Of a DNA stretch of 50,088 bases, positions 43,207 to 50,088 are shown one piece after another (within the stretch, counting starts at the first letter, position 1; each line of letters opens with the position of its first letter). Origin of the DNA: Spirochaetota bacterium (lineage in GTDB: Bacteria; Spirochaetota; Spirochaetia; SZUA-6). The notes beneath the pieces were generated by a model. That model was not told the DNA's origin. It worked only from the letters and a program-made list of their open reading frames with translations, and did not search any database. Both the position numbers and the translations under genes were made by a program. The stretch is taken from contig JAADHF010000118.1 of assembly GCA_013151965.1 (NCBI GenBank), positions 18,920 through 69,007 on the forward strand, in the 5' to 3' direction.

Positions 43207-43998
43207 ATGAAAGGCGGCTATATTCCCGCTGCCCGGCAGCAGAAGATTTATGAGATTGTCCGCCAGCGTGGAATAGTTAAAGTTACGGATTTAAGTTCCT
43301 CTTTAAAAGTATCGGAAATTACAATAAGGAGAGACCTGGACATTTTAGAACAAAAAGGCCTTCTCGAACGGACCCACGGAGGAGCAATTTTTACGCAGAG
43401 AATGAAAACGGAACCCCTTTATATTCAGAAAAATCTGCGGTACAGAGATGAGAAAGAGTCCATCGGACGTGAGGTTAACCGGCTTATAGAAGACGGTGAC
43501 ACCCTGTTGATAAACAGCGGATCCACAACACTTCAGGTCATCCGGCACATACACGGAAAAGATATTAATGTTATAACGAGTAATTTAGGCGCTGTAACCG
43601 AACCCAATGACCGGATAAAAACATTGATCCTTGTCGGCGGCATTTACAGATACCAGTCCAATTCACTTGTCGGGGGTTTCACTTCCCTTATTCTGGATCA
43701 GGTTTACGGATCCAAAGCCATAATAGGCGTTGACGGAATAAGCGTAAAATACGGCCTTACAACTCCCGTCCACCAGGAAGCGGAGGTTGCCAAGGCCATG
43801 ATAGAAAGGACAAAGGGGCCTGTCATAGTAGTGGCCGACCACAGAAAACTCGGGGTAACATCCAATTTTGTAACGGCTCCCATAGAAAAAGTTGACATCC
43901 TCGTAACGGATGATAATTTCAACGAGGATTACAGAGAAGAACTGGAAAATGCGGGCATAAAAATCGTAATAGCAAAAACAGGGAGCAATGCGGAGTAA
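43207..43998 (+). CDS. DeoR-family transcriptional regulator
   Basis: This 263-aa protein has the N-terminal DeoR helix-turn-helix (about 10-65, with VKVTDLSSSLKVSEITIRRDLDILE, then GLLERTHGGA). The C-terminal DeoRC sensor domain (about 80-240) has the phosphosugar-binding INSGSTT loop and GVDGIS. Such proteins respond to phosphorylated sugars. The gene precedes the dehydrogenase and malic enzyme, but a terminator overlaps its end, so co-transcription is uncertain. Confidence 0.95.
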   Translation: MKGGYIPAARQQKIYEIVRQRGIVKVTDLSSSLKVSEITIRRDLDILEQKGLLERTHGGAIFTQRMKTEPLYIQKNLRYRDEKESIGREVNRLIEDGDTLLINSGSTTLQVIRHIHGKDINVITSNLGAVTEPNDRIKTLILVGGIYRYQSNSLVGGFTSLILDQVYGSKAIIGVDGISVKYGLTTPVHQEAEVAKAMIERTKGPVIVVADHRKLGVTSNFVTAPIEKVDILVTDDNFNEDYREELENAGIKIVIAKTGSNAE

Positions 43999-44019
43999 CA
44001 AACCTTATTGCTCCTTTTT
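43982..44019 (+). terminator. Terminator overlapping the DeoR-type stop codon
   Basis: GGAGCAAT (43982-43989) pairs with ATTGCTCC (44007-44014), followed by TTTTT. The stop codon is in the loop. A second short hairpin, AAGCCCG-TCC-CGGGCTT (44026-44042), lies just before the next gene's ribosome-binding site and could restrain its translation. Confidence 0.65.
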
Positions 44020-44058
44020 ATATTTAAGCCCGTCCCGGGCTTGCAGGAGGATAAGATA

Positions 44059-45177
44059 ATGGATGTAATGGGAGAAGATTTTGTATGGGTGGATTTCGAC
44101 TTACTCGAAGAATTTATGGTCGCCGGATTCAAGGCTGCCGGCGTTCCGGAAGAAGATGCAAAGATATGCGCGGAAATTCTGATTACATCGGACAAACGGG
44201 GCATCGATTCTCATGGAATCGGCAGGTTTAAACCTATCTACATCGACAGAATCAATGCAGGAATTCTGAATCCGGTCACTGAATTCGAGATAGTAAAAGA
44301 AAGCCCTACAACAGCCGTTGTTGACGGGCATAACGGAATGGGGCACGTAATCGGCCGCCGGTGTATGCAGATGGCGGTAGATAAGGCAAACGAGTATGGA
44401 ATGGGCATGGTTGTGGCACGCAATTCCACTCACTACGGAATTGCCGGCTATTATGCACTCATGGCAACAGATGCAGGAATGATAGGAATGACAGGCACCA
44501 ATGCAAGGCCGTCGATTGCACCTACATTCGGTGTGGAAAATATGCTCGGGACAAATCCGTTAACGTTCGGATTTCCTACGGACGAGCCCTTTCCGTTTGT
44601 ACTCGACTGCGCTACTTCCGTATCGCAGAGGGGAAAAATCGAAGTATATGCAAGAATGGGCAAGGATATACCGGAAGGGTGGGTAATCGGGGAAGACGGA
44701 ACATATAAAACCGATTCTAAACAGATACTTAAAGACCTTATTGCAGGGAAAGCGGCCCTTGCGCCTTTGGGAGGACTGGGAGAAGAAACAGGAGGCTACA
44801 AGGGATACGGTTATGCAACGGTTGTGGAACTCTTATCCGCCGCACTCCAGCAGGGTTCCTACCTTAAAATGCTTCTTGGTTTCGATTCCGAAGGAAACAA
44901 AATCCCCTACCCATTGGGGCACTTCTTTATGGCGGTTAACGTGGAAGCCTTTGTGGAACCGGATAAGTTTAAAAAAACAGCTGGAGACATTTTAAGAACC
45001 TTAAGAAAATCGAAGAAAATGCCCGGTGCAGAACGTATCTACACAGCAGGAGAAAAGGAATACGAGGCATGGCTCTACAGGAAAAACAGGGGAGCTAAGG
45101 TGGATTCTGTTCTGCAGAAACAGATAATAGAAATCCGGGATACATACAATCTTCCCTATAAATTTGATTTTGAATAG
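44059..45177 (+). CDS. Malate/L-lactate dehydrogenase family oxidoreductase (LDH2/AllD type)
   Basis: This protein is 372 aa from the ATG at 44059, which has GGAGG 8 nt before it; the frame is open 17 codons further upstream but without a start signal. It is an NAD(P)-dependent enzyme of the LDH2/MDH2 fold: KRGIDSHGIGRF near the start, the NSTHYGIAGYYALMA helix (catalytic His), GMTGTNARPSIAPTFG and GTNPLTFGFPT. Family members act on malate, L-lactate, ureidoglycolate, 2,3-diketo-L-gulonate or sulfolactate. The adjacent malic enzyme hints at malate or a related 2-hydroxy acid. Confidence 0.9.
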   Translation: MDVMGEDFVWVDFDLLEEFMVAGFKAAGVPEEDAKICAEILITSDKRGIDSHGIGRFKPIYIDRINAGILNPVTEFEIVKESPTTAVVDGHNGMGHVIGRRCMQMAVDKANEYGMGMVVARNSTHYGIAGYYALMATDAGMIGMTGTNARPSIAPTFGVENMLGTNPLTFGFPTDEPFPFVLDCATSVSQRGKIEVYARMGKDIPEGWVIGEDGTYKTDSKQILKDLIAGKAALAPLGGLGEETGGYKGYGYATVVELLSAALQQGSYLKMLLGFDSEGNKIPYPLGHFFMAVNVEAFVEPDKFKKTAGDILRTLRKSKKMPGAERIYTAGEKEYEAWLYRKNRGAKVDSVLQKQIIEIRDTYNLPYKFDFE

Positions 45178-45232
45178 CAGTTAATACGGCCGGAACAGCC
45201 GCAATAAAAAGAACTATGGATTGGAGAGGAAA

Positions 45233-46513
45233 ATGGGCTTAAAAGAAGATTCACTTCGGTACCATTTCGAAGGACGGCCCGGTAAAACCGAAGTCATTAC
45301 AACAAAACCATGCCGTACGGCAAAGGAACTGTCGCTTGCATACACACCCGGTGTTGCAGCCCCGGTTTTAGAGATTGCGGCAAACCCCGATAATGCCTAC
45401 CGCTACACAAACAGGGGAAACCTTGTGGCCGTAATAACCAATGGCACGGCAATTCTCGGCCTGGGCAATAGAGGAGCCCTGGCAAGTAAACCCGTTATGG
45501 AGGGAAAAGGTGTTTTGTTTAAGCGGTTTGCCGATATAGATGTTTTTGATATAGAAATAGATACCCTTGATCCGGATAAAATAATAGAAATCGTAAAACT
45601 TCTCGAACCGGGCTTCGGAGGCGTAAACCTGGAAGACATTAAAGCACCGGAATGCTTCCGTATCGAAAACGAGTTAAAGAAGGTATGTAAAATACCGGTA
45701 TTCCACGACGACCAGCACGGAACGGCAATTATTGCAGGGGCTGGATTAATTAACGCCATAAAAATCATAGATAAAAAACTTGAGGATATTCGTGTTGTTT
45801 TCAGCGGTTCCGGTGCCGCGGGTATCTCATGCGCACGTTTCTTTACATCGCTGGGAGTTAAGAAGGAAAACCTCATTATGTGCGACAGCAGGGGAGTTAT
45901 CTATAACGGCAGAAAAGAAGGCATGAATAAACAAAAGCAGGAATTTGCACTGGACACATCTTTACGTACATTAGAGGAAGCTTTAAAAGGGGCGGATGTT
46001 TTTATGGGCGTGTCCGTTAAGGACCTTGTAACTTCGGATATGCTGAAATCAATGAACAAAGACCCTGTTGTATTTGCCATGGCGAACCCGGATCCTGAAA
46101 TAACATACGAACTTGCCACGGCAACACGAAAAGATGTTATAATGGCAACCGGCAGAAGCGACTATCCAAATCAAATAAACAATGTACTCGGTTTCCCCTT
46201 TATCTTCAGAGGCGCACTGGATGTTCGTGCACAGCAGATAACGGAGGGCATGAAAATCGCAGCATCCCACTCCCTTGCCGAACTTGCAAAACAGCCGGTT
46301 CCGGAAGAAGTAAAAAGGGCGTACGAAGGCATGGATTTTTCTTTCGGCAGAAACTATATCGTGCCCAAACCCTTCGATCCGAGGGTAATAGAATGGGAAG
46401 CCTCGGCAGTAGCCAAAGCGGCATGCGATGAAGGGATAGCCTTAAAACCGGTAGAAGACTGGAATGCATATCGATTGGACCTTAAAAAAAGGATGAAAAA
46501 GTACTGGAAATAA
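45233..46513 (+). CDS. NAD(P)-dependent malic enzyme
   Basis: This 426-aa protein is read from the ATG at 45233; the in-frame TTG at 45221 overlaps the GAGAGGA ribosome-binding site and is unlikely. Signatures are LSLAYTPGVAAPVLEI (residues about 32-48), NLEDIKAPECF (about 130), the metal-binding VFHDDQHGTAII (about 155) and the Rossmann motif FSGSGAAGISCARFF. The small bacterial malic enzymes have this size. It oxidatively decarboxylates malate to pyruvate, and probably works with the preceding dehydrogenase-family gene. Confidence 0.95.
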   Translation: MGLKEDSLRYHFEGRPGKTEVITTKPCRTAKELSLAYTPGVAAPVLEIAANPDNAYRYTNRGNLVAVITNGTAILGLGNRGALASKPVMEGKGVLFKRFADIDVFDIEIDTLDPDKIIEIVKLLEPGFGGVNLEDIKAPECFRIENELKKVCKIPVFHDDQHGTAIIAGAGLINAIKIIDKKLEDIRVVFSGSGAAGISCARFFTSLGVKKENLIMCDSRGVIYNGRKEGMNKQKQEFALDTSLRTLEEALKGADVFMGVSVKDLVTSDMLKSMNKDPVVFAMANPDPEITYELATATRKDVIMATGRSDYPNQINNVLGFPFIFRGALDVRAQQITEGMKIAASHSLAELAKQPVPEEVKRAYEGMDFSFGRNYIVPKPFDPRVIEWEASAVAKAACDEGIALKPVEDWNAYRLDLKKRMKKYWK

Positions 46514-46586
46514 TACTTTTCGATTGGGCATAAGTTATTTAACCTTTCCCGTATTTAAGGTATAGTTAGCTAAAAAATATACACTA

Positions 46587-46595
46587 TGGTATAAT
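46587..46595 (+). promoter_or_regulatory. Extended -10 promoter for the nucleoside-type ABC operon
   Basis: TGGTATAAT (46587-46595) is a consensus extended -10, which tolerates the weak -35 seen upstream. The leader is short, with GAGGAGGG before the GTG start of the ATPase gene. Confidence 0.6.
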
Positions 46596-46622
46596 TCTAA
46601 ACCTGATATATGAGGAGGGCCT

Positions 46623-48167
46623 GTGGGTACGATTCTCTCATTAAAAAATATTGTAAAAATCTATCCTAACGGTGTCGTTGCAAATAAAGGTATAAATATC
46701 GATGTGGAAGAAAATACCATACATGCAATAGTCGGCGAGAACGGTGCGGGAAAATCCACGCTCATGAAAATCATCTTCGGTGAGGAAACCGCAGAAGAGG
46801 GTGAAATATTTTATGAAGGCAAAAAGGTCCGCTTTAAGAATTCCCTGGAAGCAATAGGAAGGGGTATCGGCATGATTCACCAGCACCTCATGCTTGCCCC
46901 AACCCTCACGGTTGCGGAAAATATGGTGTTGGGCACGGAACCGCTTAAATGGGGACTTTTCCTTGACAATAAAAAAATCTTAAAAATGACGGAAAAAGCA
47001 TGCAGGGAATTCGGATTTGAAGTTCCCCTAAATAAACAGGTAAAAGATCTTCCCGTAGGAACACGTCAGAGAATAGAAATTCTAAAAGTACTTATCAGAA
47101 ATGCTAAACTGATAATATTAGATGAACCGACTGCCGTATTAACACCTCAGGAAACGGGGGTTCTCTTTAGATCATTAAGGGACTTACAGAAACGCGGAAA
47201 AACCATAATCTTTATTTCTCACAAACTTAAAGAGGTAAAGCAGATAGCCGACAGAGTAACTGTTATCAGGGACGGGAAAGATATAGCCACAAAAGATGCG
47301 GATGAACTGGAAGAGCATCAGATTGCAGAACTTATGGTCGGCAGAGAGATAAATTTCGAGAGAATGCCTCTGCCGGAAAAGATAGGCGAACCTTACCTGT
47401 CGGTTAAGAATCTTACATATATAAATGAAGAAAACTTAAAAAAGTTAAACAATATCAGTTTTGAAGTTCACAAAGGCGAGATAGTTGGCATAGCCGGTGT
47501 GGAGGGAAACGGTCAAACGGAACTTGTGGAGATACTCACGGGATTACGGTCCGCTACCTCCGGCCATATTCATGTAAATAACCGGGAAATTACGGGCCTT
47601 TCTCCGAGACAGATAAGGGAGAGAAAGGTGGCGCATATACCCGAGGACCGAATGGAAAACGGGGTAGCCGAACGTGCTTCCATTCAGGAAAACATCATTG
47701 TGGACAGGTACTACAAAGAGCCTTTTTCCAAACACTTCTCACTGAACTGGAAGTATATCGAAAGTTATACCGGCCGGTTAATCAAGGATTTTAATATCTT
47801 AGCTCAATCCGGAAAAACACCCATTACAGCCCTGTCGGGCGGCAATATACAGAAAGTGGTTGTGGCACGGGAACTGTCCTTCGATCCGGAGTTAATAATT
47901 GCGGATCAGCCGACAAGAGGAATAGATGTAGGATCCGAGGAAATGGTGCACAACCTCTTAAAAAATGCAAGGGATAAAGGAATTGCAGTTTTTCTGGTCT
48001 CCGCAGACCTCGATGAAGTTTTAAAGATATCGACAAGAATCCTTGTTATGTATAACGGAGAAATTGCTGCGGAATTCAGGAATACAAAAGATATAACCCA
48101 GGAAATGCTCGGACCCTATATGCTCGGTGTAAAGAATCAGAATAAAGTAACTGCGGAGGAAAGGTAG
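46623..48167 (+). CDS. ABC transporter ATP-binding protein, nucleoside type (two ATPase domains)
   Basis: This 514-aa protein starts with GTG. It has two ABC domains like RbsA and the YufO/NupO group. Domain 1 has Walker A GENGAGKSTL (about 38), LPVGTRQRIEI as its signature and LIILDEPTAVLTPQE. Domain 2 has a degenerate Walker A GVEGNGQTEL, LSGGNIQKVV and IIADQPTRGIDVG. The proteins 3' of it are permeases of the purine nucleoside/simple sugar class, so nucleoside uptake with a BMP-type binding protein is likely. That lipoprotein gene is not in the window. Confidence 0.93.
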   Translation: MGTILSLKNIVKIYPNGVVANKGINIDVEENTIHAIVGENGAGKSTLMKIIFGEETAEEGEIFYEGKKVRFKNSLEAIGRGIGMIHQHLMLAPTLTVAENMVLGTEPLKWGLFLDNKKILKMTEKACREFGFEVPLNKQVKDLPVGTRQRIEILKVLIRNAKLIILDEPTAVLTPQETGVLFRSLRDLQKRGKTIIFISHKLKEVKQIADRVTVIRDGKDIATKDADELEEHQIAELMVGREINFERMPLPEKIGEPYLSVKNLTYINEENLKKLNNISFEVHKGEIVGIAGVEGNGQTELVEILTGLRSATSGHIHVNNREITGLSPRQIRERKVAHIPEDRMENGVAERASIQENIIVDRYYKEPFSKHFSLNWKYIESYTGRLIKDFNILAQSGKTPITALSGGNIQKVVVARELSFDPELIIADQPTRGIDVGSEEMVHNLLKNARDKGIAVFLVSADLDEVLKISTRILVMYNGEIAAEFRNTKDITQEMLGPYMLGVKNQNKVTAEER

Positions 48168-48168
48168 A

Positions 48169-49245
48169 GTGGAAAAATTTATAATTAAATATTTCAACCT
48201 TATCAGAATAATCATAGCGATTCTGATCGGTGTTGTAATAAGCATCTTTATAATATTTATAATCAGTAAGAATCCCGGATTATCTTTAAAATCCTTCTTT
48301 CTCGGAACTCTCCTTTCCAGGGGAAGATTCGGGAGCTGGATAGAAATGTCGTCGCCGATAATACTCTGCGGACTCGCAATAGCAATCCCCTTTCAGGCTG
48401 AACAGTTTAATATCGGGGCAGAGGGAGCATTGTTTATCGGGGCTGCAGTCGGAACGGCTTTTGCAGTATCCACCCGCATGCCCGCCGTCCTCCATATCCC
48501 CTCGGTTCTGCTCGTTGCCGGTTTAACCGGTGCTGTCTGGGGTTTTATACCGGGTTTTCTTAAGGCAAAATGGAAAACCGATGAACTGGTCATCAGTCTT
48601 ATGATGAATTATGTGGCATACTTCTTAGGGTTATACCTTATCAATTATTACTTCAGAGATAAAGCGGCAGGATATCTTGTTTCGTATAAACTGCCCGAGA
48701 CGGCATGGCTTACCCAGTTTATCCCGGGCACACGAATACATTTCGGAGTTATTATTGCATTCGTATTTGCACTTTTAACATATTATTTTCTCTACCATAC
48801 GACAACCGGTTATGAGATCAGAACAACCGGTACGAATAAGAATTTTGCAAAATTCGGCGGCATAAATGTTTTTATGGTAATAGTTCTCTCACAGGTAATA
48901 GGCGGTTTTCTGGCAGGTATCGGAGGGATGACAGAAGTAATGGGATTATACAGGCGTTTTAACTGGCAGATGAGTCCCGGATACGGCTGGGACGGAGTTG
49001 TTGTTGCAATCATAGGCCAGAACAATCCGCTCTTTATAATACTTGCTGCCCTTTTTTTATCCTACTTAAGAACAGGAGGCCAGATACTTAACCTTCTTTC
49101 CGATATACCATCGGAAATGGTAATTGTTATTAAATCAATAATAATACTCCTGATTACTGCGGAGGCATTTCTCCAGAGATTTAAAAACAGGATAACCATA
49201 CGCGAAGCAAAGATGAGGGAGGTGCCGGATGAATCCGATAATTAA
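48169..49245 (+). CDS. ABC transporter permease, nucleoside type (YufP-like)
   Basis: This 358-aa membrane protein starts with GTG 1 nt after the ATPase stop. It has about nine or ten helices. FNIGAEGALFIGAAVGTA (about residue 83), WGFIPGFLKAKWKTDELVISLMMNYVA and the C-terminal GWDGVVVAIIGQNNP segment are characteristic of the BPD_transp_2 family for nucleosides and simple sugars. It overlaps the second permease gene by 17 nt. Confidence 0.93.
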   Translation: MEKFIIKYFNLIRIIIAILIGVVISIFIIFIISKNPGLSLKSFFLGTLLSRGRFGSWIEMSSPIILCGLAIAIPFQAEQFNIGAEGALFIGAAVGTAFAVSTRMPAVLHIPSVLLVAGLTGAVWGFIPGFLKAKWKTDELVISLMMNYVAYFLGLYLINYYFRDKAAGYLVSYKLPETAWLTQFIPGTRIHFGVIIAFVFALLTYYFLYHTTTGYEIRTTGTNKNFAKFGGINVFMVIVLSQVIGGFLAGIGGMTEVMGLYRRFNWQMSPGYGWDGVVVAIIGQNNPLFIILAALFLSYLRTGGQILNLLSDIPSEMVIVIKSIIILLITAEAFLQRFKNRITIREAKMREVPDESDN

Positions 49246-50088
49246 AAGCATTGTCTCTCCCAAATTTGTCTTTGCCACATTAAGGGTAATGACGCCGATA
49301 CTCTATCCTGCTATCGGAGTAGCCGTATCCGCTCTGGCAGGTTCTATAAATATCGCACTGGAAGGAATTATGCTTATGTCGGCATTTACGGGCGTCATGG
49401 TAAGCGCATATACGGGGAGCCTCTGGCTTGCACTTATAGCAGGGGTTCTTGCCGGTGTCGGGATGGGTGCGATTTTAGGATACTTCCATTTAAACCTGAA
49501 GGCCGATATCATTATTGCCGCGATCGCCCTTAACATGTTTGCATCCGGTATTTCAATCTTCCTGCTCTATGTCTTTACCCATGACAAGGGGACATCCAGT
49601 TCGCTTAAGAGTCTTGTATTCCCTTCGTACCAGATTCCGATTATAAAGGATATTCCGGTTCTGGGTCCCATGTTAAGCGGCCACAATATACTTACATACC
49701 TGCTTTTTGCAGCAGTCGTTGTATTCTACTATATAATATACAAAACACCTTTGGGATTAAGGATAAGGGCTGTCGGACAGAATCCGGAGGCTGCCGAATC
49801 GGTCGGAATCGATGTTAACAGGATAAAGCTTTACTCTCTGCTTCTCTCAGGCTTCTTCGGATCCTTCGGCGGACTGTATCTTTCCATGGGTTATGTTTCC
49901 TGGTTTTCCAGAGATATGACAGCCGGGAGAGGGTTTATCGCAATTGCAGCGGCCTCTTTGGGCGGCAATTTACCGCTCGGCACCTTACTGGGCTCTGCGC
50001 TTTTCGGGTTTGTTAATGCATTTGCAATCTTTATCGCACCTCTAAAGATACCATCCGAATTTATTCAATCCATTCCCTATGTAACCAC
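49229..50088 (+). CDS. ABC transporter permease, nucleoside type (YufQ-like), cut by window end
   Basis: I translated this frame from the ATG at 49229, which has GGGAGGTG upstream and overlaps the preceding permease. It stays open for 286 codons to the end of the window. The product is hydrophobic with NIALEGIMLMSAFTGV (about 41-55), LKADIIIAAIALNMFASG, LRIRAVGQNPEAAESVGIDV and GGLYLSMGYVSWFSRDMTAGRGFIAIAAA. These are the marks of the second BPD_transp_2 permease that pairs with YufP-like proteins. The family is about 305-320 aa, so some 20-30 residues should be missing. Confidence 0.92.
   Translation, partial: MNPIIKSIVSPKFVFATLRVMTPILYPAIGVAVSALAGSINIALEGIMLMSAFTGVMVSAYTGSLWLALIAGVLAGVGMGAILGYFHLNLKADIIIAAIALNMFASGISIFLLYVFTHDKGTSSSLKSLVFPSYQIPIIKDIPVLGPMLSGHNILTYLLFAAVVVFYYIIYKTPLGLRIRAVGQNPEAAESVGIDVNRIKLYSLLLSGFFGSFGGLYLSMGYVSWFSRDMTAGRGFIAIAAASLGGNLPLGTLLGSALFGFVNAFAIFIAPLKIPSEFIQSIPYVT

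Noticed and set aside
45403..45876. 157-codon open frame antisense to the malic enzyme gene
   Set aside because: Shadow of the conserved malic enzyme; no start signal and no recognisable motif.
1..50088. CRISPR arrays, tRNA or rRNA genes, insertion sequences, integrases
   Set aside because: Reading through the window I found no regularly spaced repeat arrays, no tRNA T-loop and acceptor pattern, and no transposase or integrase motifs.

Overview
The window most likely comes from a free-living or gut-type spirochaete (Spirochaetota). Two substrate-binding proteins begin with the signal-peptide and linker style typical of Treponema/Spirochaeta exported proteins (...FATGQAEKG and ...FAGGTKEA). 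The gene set is that of an anaerobic sugar and organic-acid fermenter: TRAP and ABC importers, xylose isomerase, ROK/DeoR/IclR regulators, malic enzyme, and many two-component and hybrid kinases. The assignment rests on protein style only. No rRNA, tRNA, CRISPR array, insertion sequence or phage module was found.

Layout. 1-3825 (minus): a TRAP importer (dctM, cut by the window edge, dctQ, dctP) with an IclR regulator, facing 3902-5829 (plus), a UroD-like protein translationally coupled to an unusual DapA-superfamily lyase. 5847-7473: an XRE regulator divergent from a single-domain response regulator, then radC. 7562-9745: a NatAB-type ABC exporter. 9891-12016: an SDR reductase/epimerase coupled to a DegT aminotransferase. 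12154-15015 (minus): a Fe3+/polyamine-type ABC importer without ATPase, divergent from 15178-19335 (plus): xylA, a ROK repressor and a phosphohexomutase. The two operons share a mirror-symmetric promoter region. 19503-22217: a membrane hybrid kinase.

22328-27502 (minus): an OmpR-type two-component pair followed by an uncharacterised operon of three proline-rich proteins (one a SHOCT-domain lipoprotein, one with a duplicated domain) and an ArsB/SLC13-like transporter. Four direct repeats with an exact 11-bp period precede that operon.

27737-32881 (minus): the most notable locus. It holds a LuxR-type regulator, a 65-aa precursor with a double-glycine leader and a cationic, Trp-rich core, a CPBP membrane protease (candidate immunity), a C39-peptidase ABC exporter and an HlyD-type adaptor. 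Together they look like a complete secreted-peptide (bacteriocin or signalling peptide) system. Its promoter carries GGTAGTATTTTT boxes spaced exactly 21 bp apart, and a closely related GGTAGTATTAT box occurs twice in the XRE/response-regulator intergenic region.

33266-38235: a CorA-type transporter, larB-larC and convergent larE (nickel-pincer cofactor synthesis, without larA in view), and galM next to a decayed ABC sugar-permease tail. 38547-46513 (plus): glutaminyl-tRNA synthetase, a GAF-domain hybrid kinase, a DeoR regulator, a malate/L-lactate dehydrogenase-family enzyme and malic enzyme. 46623-50088 (plus): a nucleoside-type ABC importer (ATPase and two permeases, the second cut by the window end), with its binding protein not visible here.
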